A program made the translations under genes and the position numbers. DNA of 36,649 nucleotides from Halobacillus litoralis (GTDB taxonomy: Bacteria > Bacillota > Bacilli > Bacillales > Halobacillaceae), in NCBI RefSeq assembly GCF_009856445.1, contig NZ_WMFA01000016.1, positions 1-36,649 of the forward strand, given 5' to 3'. Below, piece by piece: positions 7,606-14,674 of this stretch; the stretch's first letter is position 1; every line of letters starts with the position of its first letter. The notes below the pieces were generated by a model. It was given only the letters and a program-made list of their open reading frames with translations, did not search any database and had not been told where the DNA came from.

Positions 7606-8529
7606 ATGCCTCGTTATCAAAGTGGAATCTTTATATATAACGGAAAAAAGGACGAAGCAGAGATGGAAACGGCTCTTTCTCAAGTGTTGCCTGCCTTGAG
7701 TAAAGAGGTGAAAGAGTTAAAGGTCATCCAAACTCTGTCTTTGGATGATTTATATGGGAACTGCCGGCATTATGGTCCGGAGGTCGATGTCTTTTTCATC
7801 TTCGGGGGAGATGGTACCTTACATGAAGTCATCAATTGTCTGGCACCGTTGGAGAAACGTCCGGTGATCGGTGTGCTGCCAGGTGGCACGTGTAACGATT
7901 TCAGCAGGGTGCTGGATACGCCCCAGCGGCTCAATCAAGCAGCTGCATCCATCATTGAAGGAGAAGAGGTTACTGTGGATGCAGGCAGGACAGAGGACGA
8001 TTATTTTATTAACTTCTGGGGCATTGGATTGGTGACACAAACCTCCTTTAATATTGATGAAACCCAGAAAAACCGGTTCGGTGTGCTCAGTTATTTCATG
8101 AGCGCACTGAAAACGATGAATCAGGCCACCCCTTTTCATTATAAAATGACGATAGATGACGAAGAAGTCGATGGTGAGGCGGTGATGATTCTGATTATGA
8201 ATGGACAATTCATTGGGACGAGGCGTGTCCCTGTTCCAACAATCAACCTGCAGGATGGGAAGTTTGACGTGCTCATCGTGAAGAATTCCAACTTGACACT
8301 ATTCCGTGAATTAATGACGATGGGGCGCCCGCAAGCCGACCAAAATGAATTTCAAGAGATTTCCCACTATCAAGGGGAGAAAGTGAACATCGATGTTGAA
8401 TTCAAGCAGGATGTGGATATGGACGGTGAAATCAAAGGGAAGACACCGGAGAAATTGGAGGTGCTCCCAGGTCATTTCACCTTCTTAAGTGGAGGACCCA
8501 ACGCACTGCAGAATATGGACACCCCTTAA
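7606..8529 (+). CDS. Diacylglycerol/lipid kinase family protein (YegS/BmrU/YtlR-like)
   Basis: 307 residues with the DAGK catalytic fold: FIFGGDGTLHEVINCL near residue 65 (the GGDGT nucleotide-binding motif), IGVLPGGTCNDFSRVL near 87 (P-G-G-T-x-N-D-F), and the C-terminal beta domain ending FKQDVDMDGEIKGKTPEKLE, which carries the D-G-E motif of the family. Members phosphorylate diacylglycerol or related lipids with ATP at the membrane surface. Start ATG 7606 follows GAGGAAGGAAGGG. The exact lipid substrate is not determinable; DgkB of Bacillus is a close family relative. Confidence 0.9.
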   Translation: MPRYQSGIFIYNGKKDEAEMETALSQVLPALSKEVKELKVIQTLSLDDLYGNCRHYGPEVDVFFIFGGDGTLHEVINCLAPLEKRPVIGVLPGGTCNDFSRVLDTPQRLNQAAASIIEGEEVTVDAGRTEDDYFINFWGIGLVTQTSFNIDETQKNRFGVLSYFMSALKTMNQATPFHYKMTIDDEEVDGEAVMILIMNGQFIGTRRVPVPTINLQDGKFDVLIVKNSNLTLFRELMTMGRPQADQNEFQEISHYQGEKVNIDVEFKQDVDMDGEIKGKTPEKLEVLPGHFTFLSGGPNALQNMDTP

Positions 8530-8560
8530 GGAAACCGTGAATTTGCGGAAAAGGGATGGT

Positions 8561-8590
8561 TTGACAGTTAGAATTTGTTAAACTTATACT
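8561..8590 (+). promoter_or_regulatory. Sigma-A promoter of the second marR gene
   Basis: TTGACA (8561-8566), an 18-base spacer, TATACT (8585-8590). The spacer contains an imperfect inverted repeat AGTTAGAATTTGTTAAACT, which could be an autoregulatory operator. Confidence 0.7.
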
Positions 8591-8620
8591 ATCTTTATAT
8601 TTTGTAAAGGATGGGCGAAC

Positions 8621-9088
8621 GTGATGAACGAACAAGAACTGTACCGCAAGAAAAAACAAGATCCTTCGCTGAAGCTGTTTGTCGTATTGACAAAAGCTCA
8701 ACGTACCATCGCAGATTTAGTGAAGGACGATATCCAGCGATATGAATTGAACCCGACAGAATTCGGGGTGCTTGAACTTCTGTATCATCAGGGAGATCAG
8801 CCATTACAGAAGATCGGGGAGAAAATTCTGCTCGCGAGCGGAAGTATCACTTATGTGGTGGACAAGCTGGAGAAAAAGGAATACTTGAAACGCGTGCCTT
8901 GTCCAAATGACCGGCGTATTACTTATGCGTCCATTACTGAAAAAGGTCGGGACCTGTTGAACGGCATTTTCCCTGACCATTGGAAAGAGATTGAATCAAT
9001 CATGGACGGGCTGACGGATGAAGAGAAGAACGATGCTATTGAATTATTGAAGAAACTTGGGAAATCCGCAGAAACTAAAAAAGAGTAG
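8621..9088 (+). CDS. MarR-family transcriptional regulator (MhqR-like)
   Basis: 155 residues: LNPTEFGVLELLYHQGDQPL, then QKIGEKILLASGSITYVVDK (recognition helix region), then the wing RVPCPNDRRITYASITEKG, and a C-terminal dimerisation helix. The pattern is close to Bacillus MarR proteins of the MhqR/YusO type, which sense reactive quinones or electrophiles; a single Cys in the wing (PCPND) could take part but this is inference. GTG at 8621 has AAAGG ten bases upstream; the ATG at 8624 is the alternative. It is monocistronic up to the leader of the ABC-F gene. A known MhqR-type operator was not seen. Confidence 0.88.
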   Translation: MMNEQELYRKKKQDPSLKLFVVLTKAQRTIADLVKDDIQRYELNPTEFGVLELLYHQGDQPLQKIGEKILLASGSITYVVDKLEKKEYLKRVPCPNDRRITYASITEKGRDLLNGIFPDHWKEIESIMDGLTDEEKNDAIELLKKLGKSAETKKE

Positions 9089-9114
9089 CAAATTTTCTGA
9101 CGATCCGATATAAT
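9086..9114 (+). promoter_or_regulatory. Weak candidate promoter for the ABC-F leader transcript
   Basis: A perfect TATAAT (9109-9114) lies 17 bases after a poor -35 (TAGCAA). It overlaps the end of the marR gene and would start a transcript covering the leader ORF. Confidence 0.45.
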
Positions 9115-9148
9115 GAGAGTAATTCTAAAGACAAAGGAGGGTATGAAG

Positions 9149-9256
9149 ATGTTACAGATGCACGTGCTTGACTATCAAATCAACTATGTACGCCGTGCAA
9201 TTATTCATGATTCAGCTGTCAACGGGACACGTATGTCCAAAATGGCAACTGAATAG
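9149..9256 (+). CDS. 35-codon leader ORF upstream of the ABC-F gene
   Basis: ATG at 9149 sits 8 bases behind a near-ideal Shine-Dalgarno AAAGGAGG (9133-9140). The 35-residue product begins MLQMHVLDYQINYVRRAIIH and ends with MSKMATE. It is unlike any protein I recognise. It lies between the marR gene and an intrinsic terminator that directly precedes the ABC-F start codon, the usual place for a regulatory leader peptide. The strong ribosome-binding site with such a short frame is the main support. It could instead be a functional small protein. Confidence 0.6.
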   Translation: MLQMHVLDYQINYVRRAIIHDSAVNGTRMSKMATE

Positions 9257-9295
9257 TGAAGCAATGTAACGTCTCATACCTGATTATTCACAGAT

Positions 9296-9330
9296 AAAAG
9301 TCAGAGGTAACGGGACCTCTGACTTTTTTT
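9296..9330 (+). terminator. Intrinsic terminator in front of the ABC-F start codon
   Basis: A 13-bp perfect stem (9296-9308 with 9315-9327), loop AACGGG, then T to 9330. It ends only 33 bases before the GTG of the ABC-F gene and would block its expression unless bypassed. Confidence 0.9.
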
Positions 9331-9363
9331 GTGTCTTCAAAAAGTCTTTAGGAGGAATTTGCA

Positions 9364-11226
9364 GTGATCATAACATTAAAAAATTTATATAAAATTGTTG
9401 GCGGAGAAGTATTGTTCGAAGCGTTGGATATGGAAATCAAACCTGGTCAGCGTGTCGGGCTTGTCGGCCGGAATGGCAGCGGTAAGTCGACCCTTTTCAG
9501 AATCATGACCAAAGAGGAAACGTTGGATGGTGGCGATCTTTTCATTCAAAAGGGAGCGACCATCGGGTATTTGAAACAGATTCCGTCCGCCTGGAAGGGG
9601 ACGGGGAGAGAGTACTTGCAGCTGGCCTTTACTGAGCTTATTTCTTTAGCTGAACAGATGAAAGAATTAGAAGTAGATATGACAAATCCTGATAAAATGG
9701 AAAAAGCCATTGCCGCTTATGGGGAAATACAGGAGCGTTTTACACAACGGGGTGGATACGAGATGGATGCCTCCATTAAACAAGTGGCGAACGGGTTGAA
9801 TATCCATCATTTGCTGGACCAGCCATTTTCAAGGTTAAGCGGAGGAGAAAAGACGAAACTAGGTCTTGCCAAGTTGTTGTTGGAAGACCCCGACGTTCTT
9901 TTGCTGGATGAACCGACGAACCATTTGGATTTACAGGCGATTGAATGGCTGGAAGCGTATTTGCAAGCCTACGACGGGACCATTTGCGTGATTTCTCATG
10001 ACCGGGCATTCCTTGATCACATCGTAACAGACATTATGGATTTGGAATCGGGAGAAATCGATACGTACAAAGGAAACTACACCGCTTTTGAGAAACAGAA
10101 AGAAGAAAAACTGCTTGCTGAATTTCACCAGTATGAAGAACAGCAGAAGAAAATAAAAAAGATGAAAGAGGCCATACGAAGGTTGAGGCAATGGGCGAAT
10201 GAAGCCACTCCACCCAACCCTAAGCTTTTTAAGAAAGCGAAAAGTATGGAAAAAGCACTGGAACGAATGGAGAAAATCGATAAGCCGGTCATCGATCCGA
10301 AAAGAATGAACCTCTCCCTAGAAGCAGATGGGCGGACAGGGAAGGACGTATTTACGATTGAATCGCTGGAGAAACAGTACGGCAGTGAGAAGATTTTGGA
10401 CGGTGTCGACCTCCACGTCCGTTATCAGGACCGGATTGCGATTGTGGGAGCCAATGGAAGTGGGAAATCCACCCTCTTGAAAATTTTGCTGGAAAAAGAA
10501 ATGGCCAGCGCAGGGACAATCAAGCGAGCACCTTCCATTAAAATCGGCTATCTTCCTCAAAACCCTCTGCAGGAAGCCGATCGTGATCAGCGGATGATCG
10601 ACCACTTCAGAGATCACATCCGGGTGACAGAAGGGGAAGCACGGCACAGGCTTGCGGGCTTCATGTTTTATGGATATGATGTCTTCCGTAAAATCCGCCA
10701 TTTGAGCGGAGGAGAGCAAATGCGTTTGAAGCTTGCGATCTTTATGCATCAGGATATCCAAGTCCTGATTCTGGATGAACCGACCAACCACCTGGATGTG
10801 GAATCCCAGGAAGTTCTCGAAGAAGCGTTGAACCAATTTACGGGGACAGTCATAGGAGTTTCCCACGACAGGCATTTCCTGGACCAGTGTTTCACTCACA
10901 CCGCTTTTCTGGTGAGTGGAAAACTTCACCGCTATATCGGGACGTATGAAGAAACGAAAAAGCATTGGCACGCTCTTTTAGAAGTGCAGGAGAAAGAGCA
11001 GACGGTAAAAAATGAAAAATACAGAAAGCCAGAACCCCCAGTGAAAGAAGAACCGACCATTGATTGGGAAAAAGAAATTGCCCGTCTGGAACAAGAGATC
11101 TCTACGGTTGATCAACAGATGCTGCACGGTGACGATGTTCAAGAGCTAATGGAACTCCAACATCAAAAAGAGCAGTTGGAAAAAGACTTGGAATCTCTGT
11201 ATGAACATTGGATGGAAGCGCAGTGA
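9364..11226 (+). CDS. ABC-F family ATPase (ribosome-associated; possible antibiotic-resistance type)
   Basis: 620 residues with two ABC cassettes and no membrane segment. Walker A motifs GRNGSGKST (35-43) and GANGSGKST (364-372), signatures LSGGE (158-162) and LSGGEQ (449-454), and Walker B LLLDEPTNHLD and LILDEPTNHLD (near 179 and 470) are all intact. The cassettes are joined by a charged linker (about 245-310), the P-site tRNA-interaction motif of ABC-F proteins that enters the ribosome. A C-terminal coiled coil (about 555-618) follows. ABC-F proteins act on translating ribosomes, either as housekeeping factors or by protecting against antibiotics of the large subunit. GTG 9364 lies 8 bases after AGGAGG. 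The upstream leader ORF and terminator favour drug-inducible control, hence a resistance role, but this is inference. Confidence 0.9.
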   Translation: MIITLKNLYKIVGGEVLFEALDMEIKPGQRVGLVGRNGSGKSTLFRIMTKEETLDGGDLFIQKGATIGYLKQIPSAWKGTGREYLQLAFTELISLAEQMKELEVDMTNPDKMEKAIAAYGEIQERFTQRGGYEMDASIKQVANGLNIHHLLDQPFSRLSGGEKTKLGLAKLLLEDPDVLLLDEPTNHLDLQAIEWLEAYLQAYDGTICVISHDRAFLDHIVTDIMDLESGEIDTYKGNYTAFEKQKEEKLLAEFHQYEEQQKKIKKMKEAIRRLRQWANEATPPNPKLFKKAKSMEKALERMEKIDKPVIDPKRMNLSLEADGRTGKDVFTIESLEKQYGSEKILDGVDLHVRYQDRIAIVGANGSGKSTLLKILLEKEMASAGTIKRAPSIKIGYLPQNPLQEADRDQRMIDHFRDHIRVTEGEARHRLAGFMFYGYDVFRKIRHLSGGEQMRLKLAIFMHQDIQVLILDEPTNHLDVESQEVLEEALNQFTGTVIGVSHDRHFLDQCFTHTAFLVSGKLHRYIGTYEETKKHWHALLEVQEKEQTVKNEKYRKPEPPVKEEPTIDWEKEIARLEQEISTVDQQMLHGDDVQELMELQHQKEQLEKDLESLYEHWMEAQ

Positions 11227-11249
11227 TGATTTGTACAATCCAATCCTAA

Positions 11250-11286
11250 GAGAAAGGCAGGAACCCTGAGGTTCCTGCCTTTTTCG
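11250..11286 (+). terminator. Intrinsic terminator of the ABC-F gene
   Basis: A 13-bp perfect stem (11253-11265 with 11270-11282) around GGCAGGAACC/GGTTCCTGCC, loop CTGA, then T. It may also serve the convergent SDR gene. Confidence 0.92.
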
Positions 11287-11320
11287 TGTTTGTCCCCATC
11301 GATCATGACCAAATCTCCTT

Positions 11321-12418
11321 CTATAAAATGGACACATGCTTAGAAGGATCGCCTCTTTTTTCACGATAATAGTCCACCAGTGTCTCGGTATAGGAGAAAA
11401 AGTCGGGACAAAAAATATTTGAAGCAGCTAAATCTACTTCTGCCTGCCGATTGTCATAATTTGCACTACAGAGAAAGTAATCAAGAGCTTCCCTCTGAAT
11501 GCCTAGAACTTTCCGCAAAGGACGAAGTTTCAATGATTGATTGGCTAGACCCAGCGGCAAGGGGAAATGTGGGTATTTATCTGTGTACACATAACTGAGC
11601 TGTTCGTAGATCTCTTTGGCTGTGTAAGGATTGGGGTCCGTGAGGTGATACGTATTTCCGCTGCTTTCGGAATGGTGGGCAAGGTAGTTTGTTGCTTCAA
11701 TGACGTAATCCTGGGGCACAAGGTTGACTCGGGCTTTTCCTTTACCAAAGTAAGGAAGAACGGGCAGATTTCTTAAAGCGTCTACTAGATTTAATATAAA
11801 ATAGGGGCCATCAAATTTGGCCGTCGCCCCCGATTTTGTATGACCGACTACAATCCCTGGACGGATAATGGTTGTCGGGATCTTTTGGCACATTCGATGA
11901 ACGAGGTTTTCTGCTTCGTATTTGGTGTATTCATAGTGGTTTTTAAAACCTTTTCCATGAATGAGTTCTGTTTCATAAACGGTGCCTTCCCGTTTTCCGG
12001 AAACGTAGGCGGTGCTGAAATAAATATAACGTTCCAATTTCAGGCATTGGGAAACCCATCGATTCACTTCTCTTGTCCCCTGGACATTGATTTTCCATGC
12101 CGGCAGAAGAGGTACGGCTAAATCATAAAGAGCAGCAAGGTGGAAAACGTGTGTCACCTCTTTTCGTAATGGCGTCGCCTTCGATGGGTTCAGCCCCAAC
12201 CCTTCCTGAGTAATATCCCCTTGAATGAGTTCAATTTTTTCGGTATTCACTTCTTGATCCTCTTTCCACGTCTCAACCTGCTTTTTTGCTTGTTTTTCCA
12301 TGGAGGGAAGATGAAGGAGGTAGACCTTCTCCATGGATTTCCTGCCTCTAAAAAGATCTTCAATTAAGGCTGTAGCTAAATATCCTGGGAAACCAGTAAA
12401 CAAATACGTGTTGGACAT
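11321..12418 (-). CDS. Extended SDR reductase, NAD-binding-4 / fatty acyl-CoA reductase-like
   Basis: 365 residues. The N-terminal Rossmann motif is TGFPGYLAT (8-16), a variant of TGxxGxxG with Ala at the last Gly. GDITQEGLGL, VFHLAALYDLAVP, NVQGTREV and the catalytic YEYTK (Y-x-x-x-K, near residue 165) with upstream STAYVSG follow the pattern of thioester/acyl-CoA reductase-like SDRs (male-sterility domain). Such enzymes reduce acyl thioesters or modify sugars with NAD(P)H. The substrate here is unknown. GGAGG lies 3 bases from the ATG at 12424 but 9 from the ATG at 12418, so the latter was chosen. It is divergent from the YhfK-like gene. Confidence 0.85.
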   Translation of the reverse strand: MSNTYLFTGFPGYLATALIEDLFRGRKSMEKVYLLHLPSMEKQAKKQVETWKEDQEVNTEKIELIQGDITQEGLGLNPSKATPLRKEVTHVFHLAALYDLAVPLLPAWKINVQGTREVNRWVSQCLKLERYIYFSTAYVSGKREGTVYETELIHGKGFKNHYEYTKYEAENLVHRMCQKIPTTIIRPGIVVGHTKSGATAKFDGPYFILNLVDALRNLPVLPYFGKGKARVNLVPQDYVIEATNYLAHHSESSGNTYHLTDPNPYTAKEIYEQLSYVYTDKYPHFPLPLGLANQSLKLRPLRKVLGIQREALDYFLCSANYDNRQAEVDLAASNIFCPDFFSYTETLVDYYREKRGDPSKHVSIL

Positions 12419-12495
12419 AACCATTCGCCTCCGTCATTGGTTTGGTTACCATTTCGTGATTGATCATTGAACTTCCTTCTTTTACCTATCCATTT

Positions 12496-12520
12496 GTTTA
12501 TTAGGAAGGAAGAGGGGAAA
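12496..12520 (+). promoter_or_regulatory. Candidate sigma-B promoter of the YhfK-like gene
   Basis: GTTTAT (12496-12501), a 13-base spacer, GGGAAA (12515-12520) fit the sigma-B consensus GTTTAA / GGGWAW. Transcription would start about 30 bases before the ATG at 12558. Confidence 0.6.
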
Positions 12521-12557
12521 ACAAGGAGGAGTCACATATTTATTGGGAGGTTTTCAC

Positions 12558-13178
12558 ATGAAAGTTCTTGTTATTGGAGCTAATGGTAAAGTAGGAAAAC
12601 ATATTGTCGATAAACTTGTAGAAACCGATCATACTCCATATGCTATGGTTCGTAAGGAGGAGCAGATCCCTCAATTCGAAGAAAAAGGCGTAGAAACGAT
12701 CCATGCAGATCTGATGAGAGATTTTGAACATGCTTTCAAAGGCATGGATGCTGTCATCTTCGCGGCAGGATCGGGCCCTGATACAGGCGCAGACATGACG
12801 ATTGTCATTGATCAGGAAGGAGCGATTAAGGCAGCGGAGCATGCGGAAGCCAATGGCGTGAAGCGATACATGATGCTAAGCTCCATCGGTGCAGACCGTG
12901 CAGAAGAAGCACCCGACGACTTCAAGTTTTATCTTTACGCGAAACGGCGTGCCGATGAATACTTGAAAGGTACCGGTCTGGAATATACTATTGTCCGTCC
13001 CGGCGGGCTGACCAACGATGCAGGCACGGGTAAGGTGACGCTCAAGGATCGTACAGAACAGGGAGAGATTCCGCGTGAAGATGTTGCTGCAACACTTGTC
13101 CATCTTCTGTCTGTAGAAGGTTCCATCCACCAAAGCTACGACCTCATCAGCGGCGACACACCGATTGAAGAACTATAA
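12558..13178 (+). CDS. YhfK-like atypical SDR (NAD(P)H-binding protein)
   Basis: 206 residues of the atypical SDR5 type. It begins MKVLVIGANGKVGKHIVDKL, the GxNGxxGxxI dinucleotide motif, followed by VIFAAGSGPDTGAD, MMLSSIGAD, a YAKRRADEYLKGTGLEYTIV segment in place of the classical YxxxK site, and IVRPGGL. These NmrA/YhfK-like proteins bind NAD(P)H and often act as redox sensors or reductases of unknown substrate. ATG 12558 lies 7 bases after GGGAGG (12545-12550); a frame extension to TTG 12543 would overlap that ribosome-binding site and is rejected. A sigma-B-type promoter directly upstream suggests membership of the general stress regulon. Confidence 0.88.
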   Translation: MKVLVIGANGKVGKHIVDKLVETDHTPYAMVRKEEQIPQFEEKGVETIHADLMRDFEHAFKGMDAVIFAAGSGPDTGADMTIVIDQEGAIKAAEHAEANGVKRYMMLSSIGADRAEEAPDDFKFYLYAKRRADEYLKGTGLEYTIVRPGGLTNDAGTGKVTLKDRTEQGEIPREDVAATLVHLLSVEGSIHQSYDLISGDTPIEEL

Positions 13179-13233
13179 TGAAAGAGGAGGAGCCGTGTGC
13201 TCCTTCTTTTTTAAGCCGTTTATTAAAGTTTAT

Positions 13234-13430
13234 GGCAGGTTTCTTGAAGACTCAGTTTCGAGATGTTTTTTGAGTGGATGGGGGCTGCGGGGAATAACTC
13301 GCTTTCCGCGGGAGCGCGATGAGCCTCCTCAGGCTGACGCCTTCCGGGGTCTCACCTAGCACTCTTTTCCCGCAGGAGTCTCGCCATTCCCCTCCGCCCA
13401 CTTACCAAGGAAGATTCTCGAAACCACTAC
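13234..13430 (+). repeat. Foldback repeat copy F, full length (reference copy)
   Basis: Left arm GGCAGGTTTCTTGAAGACTC, AGTTTCGAGATG, GGATGGGGCTGCGGGGAATA; core CGCTTTCCGCGGGAGCGCG, GAGCCTCCTC, GGGGTCTCACC, CCCGCAGGAGTCTCGCC; right arm ATTCCCCTCCGCCCACTT and GATTCTCGAAACC. The two arms are imperfect inverted repeats, sharing TTTCGAGA. No coding function. From 13431 to 13560 nothing further was recognised. Confidence 0.85.
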
Positions 13431-13560
13431 TTAAAAAATCAGCTCGTATGGTTATGAGAAGTGAATGATATAAACGCTAAAGGGGGCGTTTATGTAAAGG
13501 GGATGTGTTGAAAATAACAGAACCGTGACAAAAAATGAGTGAATTTTAATGAGGAAATAG

Positions 13561-13585
13561 GTTTAGCTGTCGTGAAAACGGGTAT
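13561..13585 (+). promoter_or_regulatory. Candidate sigma-B promoter of the glutaredoxin gene
   Basis: GTTTAG (13561-13566), 13 bases, GGGTAT (13580-13585), a near-consensus sigma-B promoter. The expected start of transcription leaves a 5' leader of about 37 bases that contains AAGGAGGGGG. Confidence 0.7.
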
Positions 13586-13629
13586 TAAATTTTTAGGCAG
13601 AATTGCAAAAGACACAAGGAGGGGGAGCT

Positions 13630-13911
13630 TTGGGTAACCCGGAAGTGATCGTGTACACCAGTCGGAACTGTCACTATTGTGAGAAAGTACTAGGAACATT
13701 GGGAGATTGGGAAATTGATTATGAAGAGCGGAATGTATCTGAAAACCGTGGCCACTTCAAAGAACTGCAAAGAAACAACATTTACGGTACACCCGCTGTA
13801 TTTATAGATGGAGAAAAGATTCTCGGTTATCAAGAACGAAAAATGAAACAGAAGCTGAGAATAAAAGAAAACCCTCAGTATATTAGGACTGACTCCATGA
13901 ATTTTTCCTGA
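13630..13911 (+). CDS. Glutaredoxin-family thiol-disulfide oxidoreductase
   Basis: 93 residues with the thioredoxin fold of glutaredoxin/NrdH-like proteins: IVYTSRNCHYCEKV places the redox pair at Cys14 and Cys17 (C-H-Y-C), and YGTPAVFIDGEKILGY has the cis-proline T-P motif. It would reduce disulfides in the cytoplasm, with bacillithiol or thioredoxin reductase as possible electron source in this group (known for relatives, not seen here). The start is TTG 13630, 4-5 bases after AAGGAGGGGG; the longer frame from 13603 would include that ribosome-binding site. A sigma-B-type promoter lies upstream and a terminator directly downstream, so it is a single-gene unit. Confidence 0.87.
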   Translation: MGNPEVIVYTSRNCHYCEKVLGTLGDWEIDYEERNVSENRGHFKELQRNNIYGTPAVFIDGEKILGYQERKMKQKLRIKENPQYIRTDSMNFS

Positions 13912-13918
13912 ATGGTTT

Positions 13919-13950
13919 CGACAAGTGATGATCATCACTTGTTTTTTTTG
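13919..13950 (+). terminator. Intrinsic terminator of the glutaredoxin gene
   Basis: The perfect palindrome ACAAGTGATGA/TCATCACTTGT (13921-13942) is followed by eight T. Confidence 0.9.
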
Positions 13951-14050
13951 TCCAAAATCATCAATAAATTAGGGGATCAATCGCTTTCGTTTCACTTTTT
14001 CGTGTGCTTTTTCATAGGCTGAAGTATCATACGTTAAAGGTGGAACATTC

Positions 14051-14437
14051 ATGTACCCATATAACCCTTACTATTACTACAACAATGGCTGGTACCGTTA
14101 TCCCTCCAGTCTTCCGTACGATCAGGTGAATTATCAGCAGATGTCTAATAACCAGGGCAACGTCTGGGGTTATGCCCCGTATAATCCATCCATGTATGGT
14201 TTTCAAAATCCATATGTGAATAGTTACGACTATACAGGTTATACTGAGACCGGGAATCAGAATTCTTCATTCAACGTCGGCAACATGTCCAAAGGCGTCA
14301 TGAGTTATTTCCAAAAAGAAGACGGCCAGATTGATTTCGACAAAATGATGTCCACTACGGGTCAGGTCGTAAAAACCGTTAAAGATGTCAGTCCGATTGT
14401 TAAAGGAATCGGGACATTCGTTAAAGGAATCAAGTAA
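14051..14437 (+). CDS. YppG-like protein
   Basis: 128 residues. The first half is extremely rich in Tyr, Asn, Pro and Gln (starts MYPYNPYYYYNNGWYRYP), while the last 50 residues, from VMSYFQKEDGQIDFDKMMST to a VSPIVKGIGTFVKGIK tail, match the C-terminal pattern of the Bacillaceae YppG family (F-x-K-x-D-G-Q-x-D-x-x-K-M). The function of that family is not known; composition resembles coat or surface proteins. The Shine-Dalgarno AAAGGTGG lies 8 bases before the ATG and a strong terminator follows, so it is monocistronic. Confidence 0.75.
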   Translation: MYPYNPYYYYNNGWYRYPSSLPYDQVNYQQMSNNQGNVWGYAPYNPSMYGFQNPYVNSYDYTGYTETGNQNSSFNVGNMSKGVMSYFQKEDGQIDFDKMMSTTGQVVKTVKDVSPIVKGIGTFVKGIK

Positions 14438-14440
14438 ACC

Positions 14441-14472
14441 GCGCGCTATTTATTTAGCGCGCATTTTCTTTA
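14441..14472 (+). terminator. Intrinsic terminator of the yppG-like gene
   Basis: An 8-bp GC-rich stem GCGCGCTA (14441-14448) / TAGCGCGC (14455-14462), followed by a T-rich stretch interrupted by one C. Confidence 0.85.
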
Positions 14473-14674
14473 GACGTAAAAACAGAAGAGGAACAATCTT
14501 GTAATGGTTGTGCTTCTAAGAGAAGAAGTTGGTCTGTCATCCTGGCTGCTAATTGGATAAACAGACCGCTGCCTTTTCCGGAACCAGGGTTAATTTTTTG
14601 GGTAAAAGTTGGAAAATGATTGTGTTATAATGTTTCGCATAACGAAATAAATGATCGGGTGGAGGCGTAGGAAC

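Larger units (their letters stand above)
9140..9330 (+). promoter_or_regulatory. Putative ribosome-dependent attenuator of the ABC-F gene
   Basis: Four segments can pair alternatively. Segment 1 (GGTATGA, 9140-9146, at the leader ribosome-binding site) is complementary to segment 2 (TCATACC, 9274-9280). Segment 2 extended to TACCTGA (9277-9283) can pair with TCAGAGGTA (9301-9309, one bulge), which is the left arm of the terminator. That arm otherwise pairs with 9315-9327. A ribosome held near the start of the leader ORF would block 1:2, favour 2:3 and let transcription continue. The pairings are seen; the mechanism is inference. Confidence 0.5.

Noticed and set aside
10318-10971. 217-codon minus-strand frame inside the ABC-F gene
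   Set aside because: It lies antisense to the second ABC cassette, which is intact and certain, and has no promoter or ribosome-binding site.
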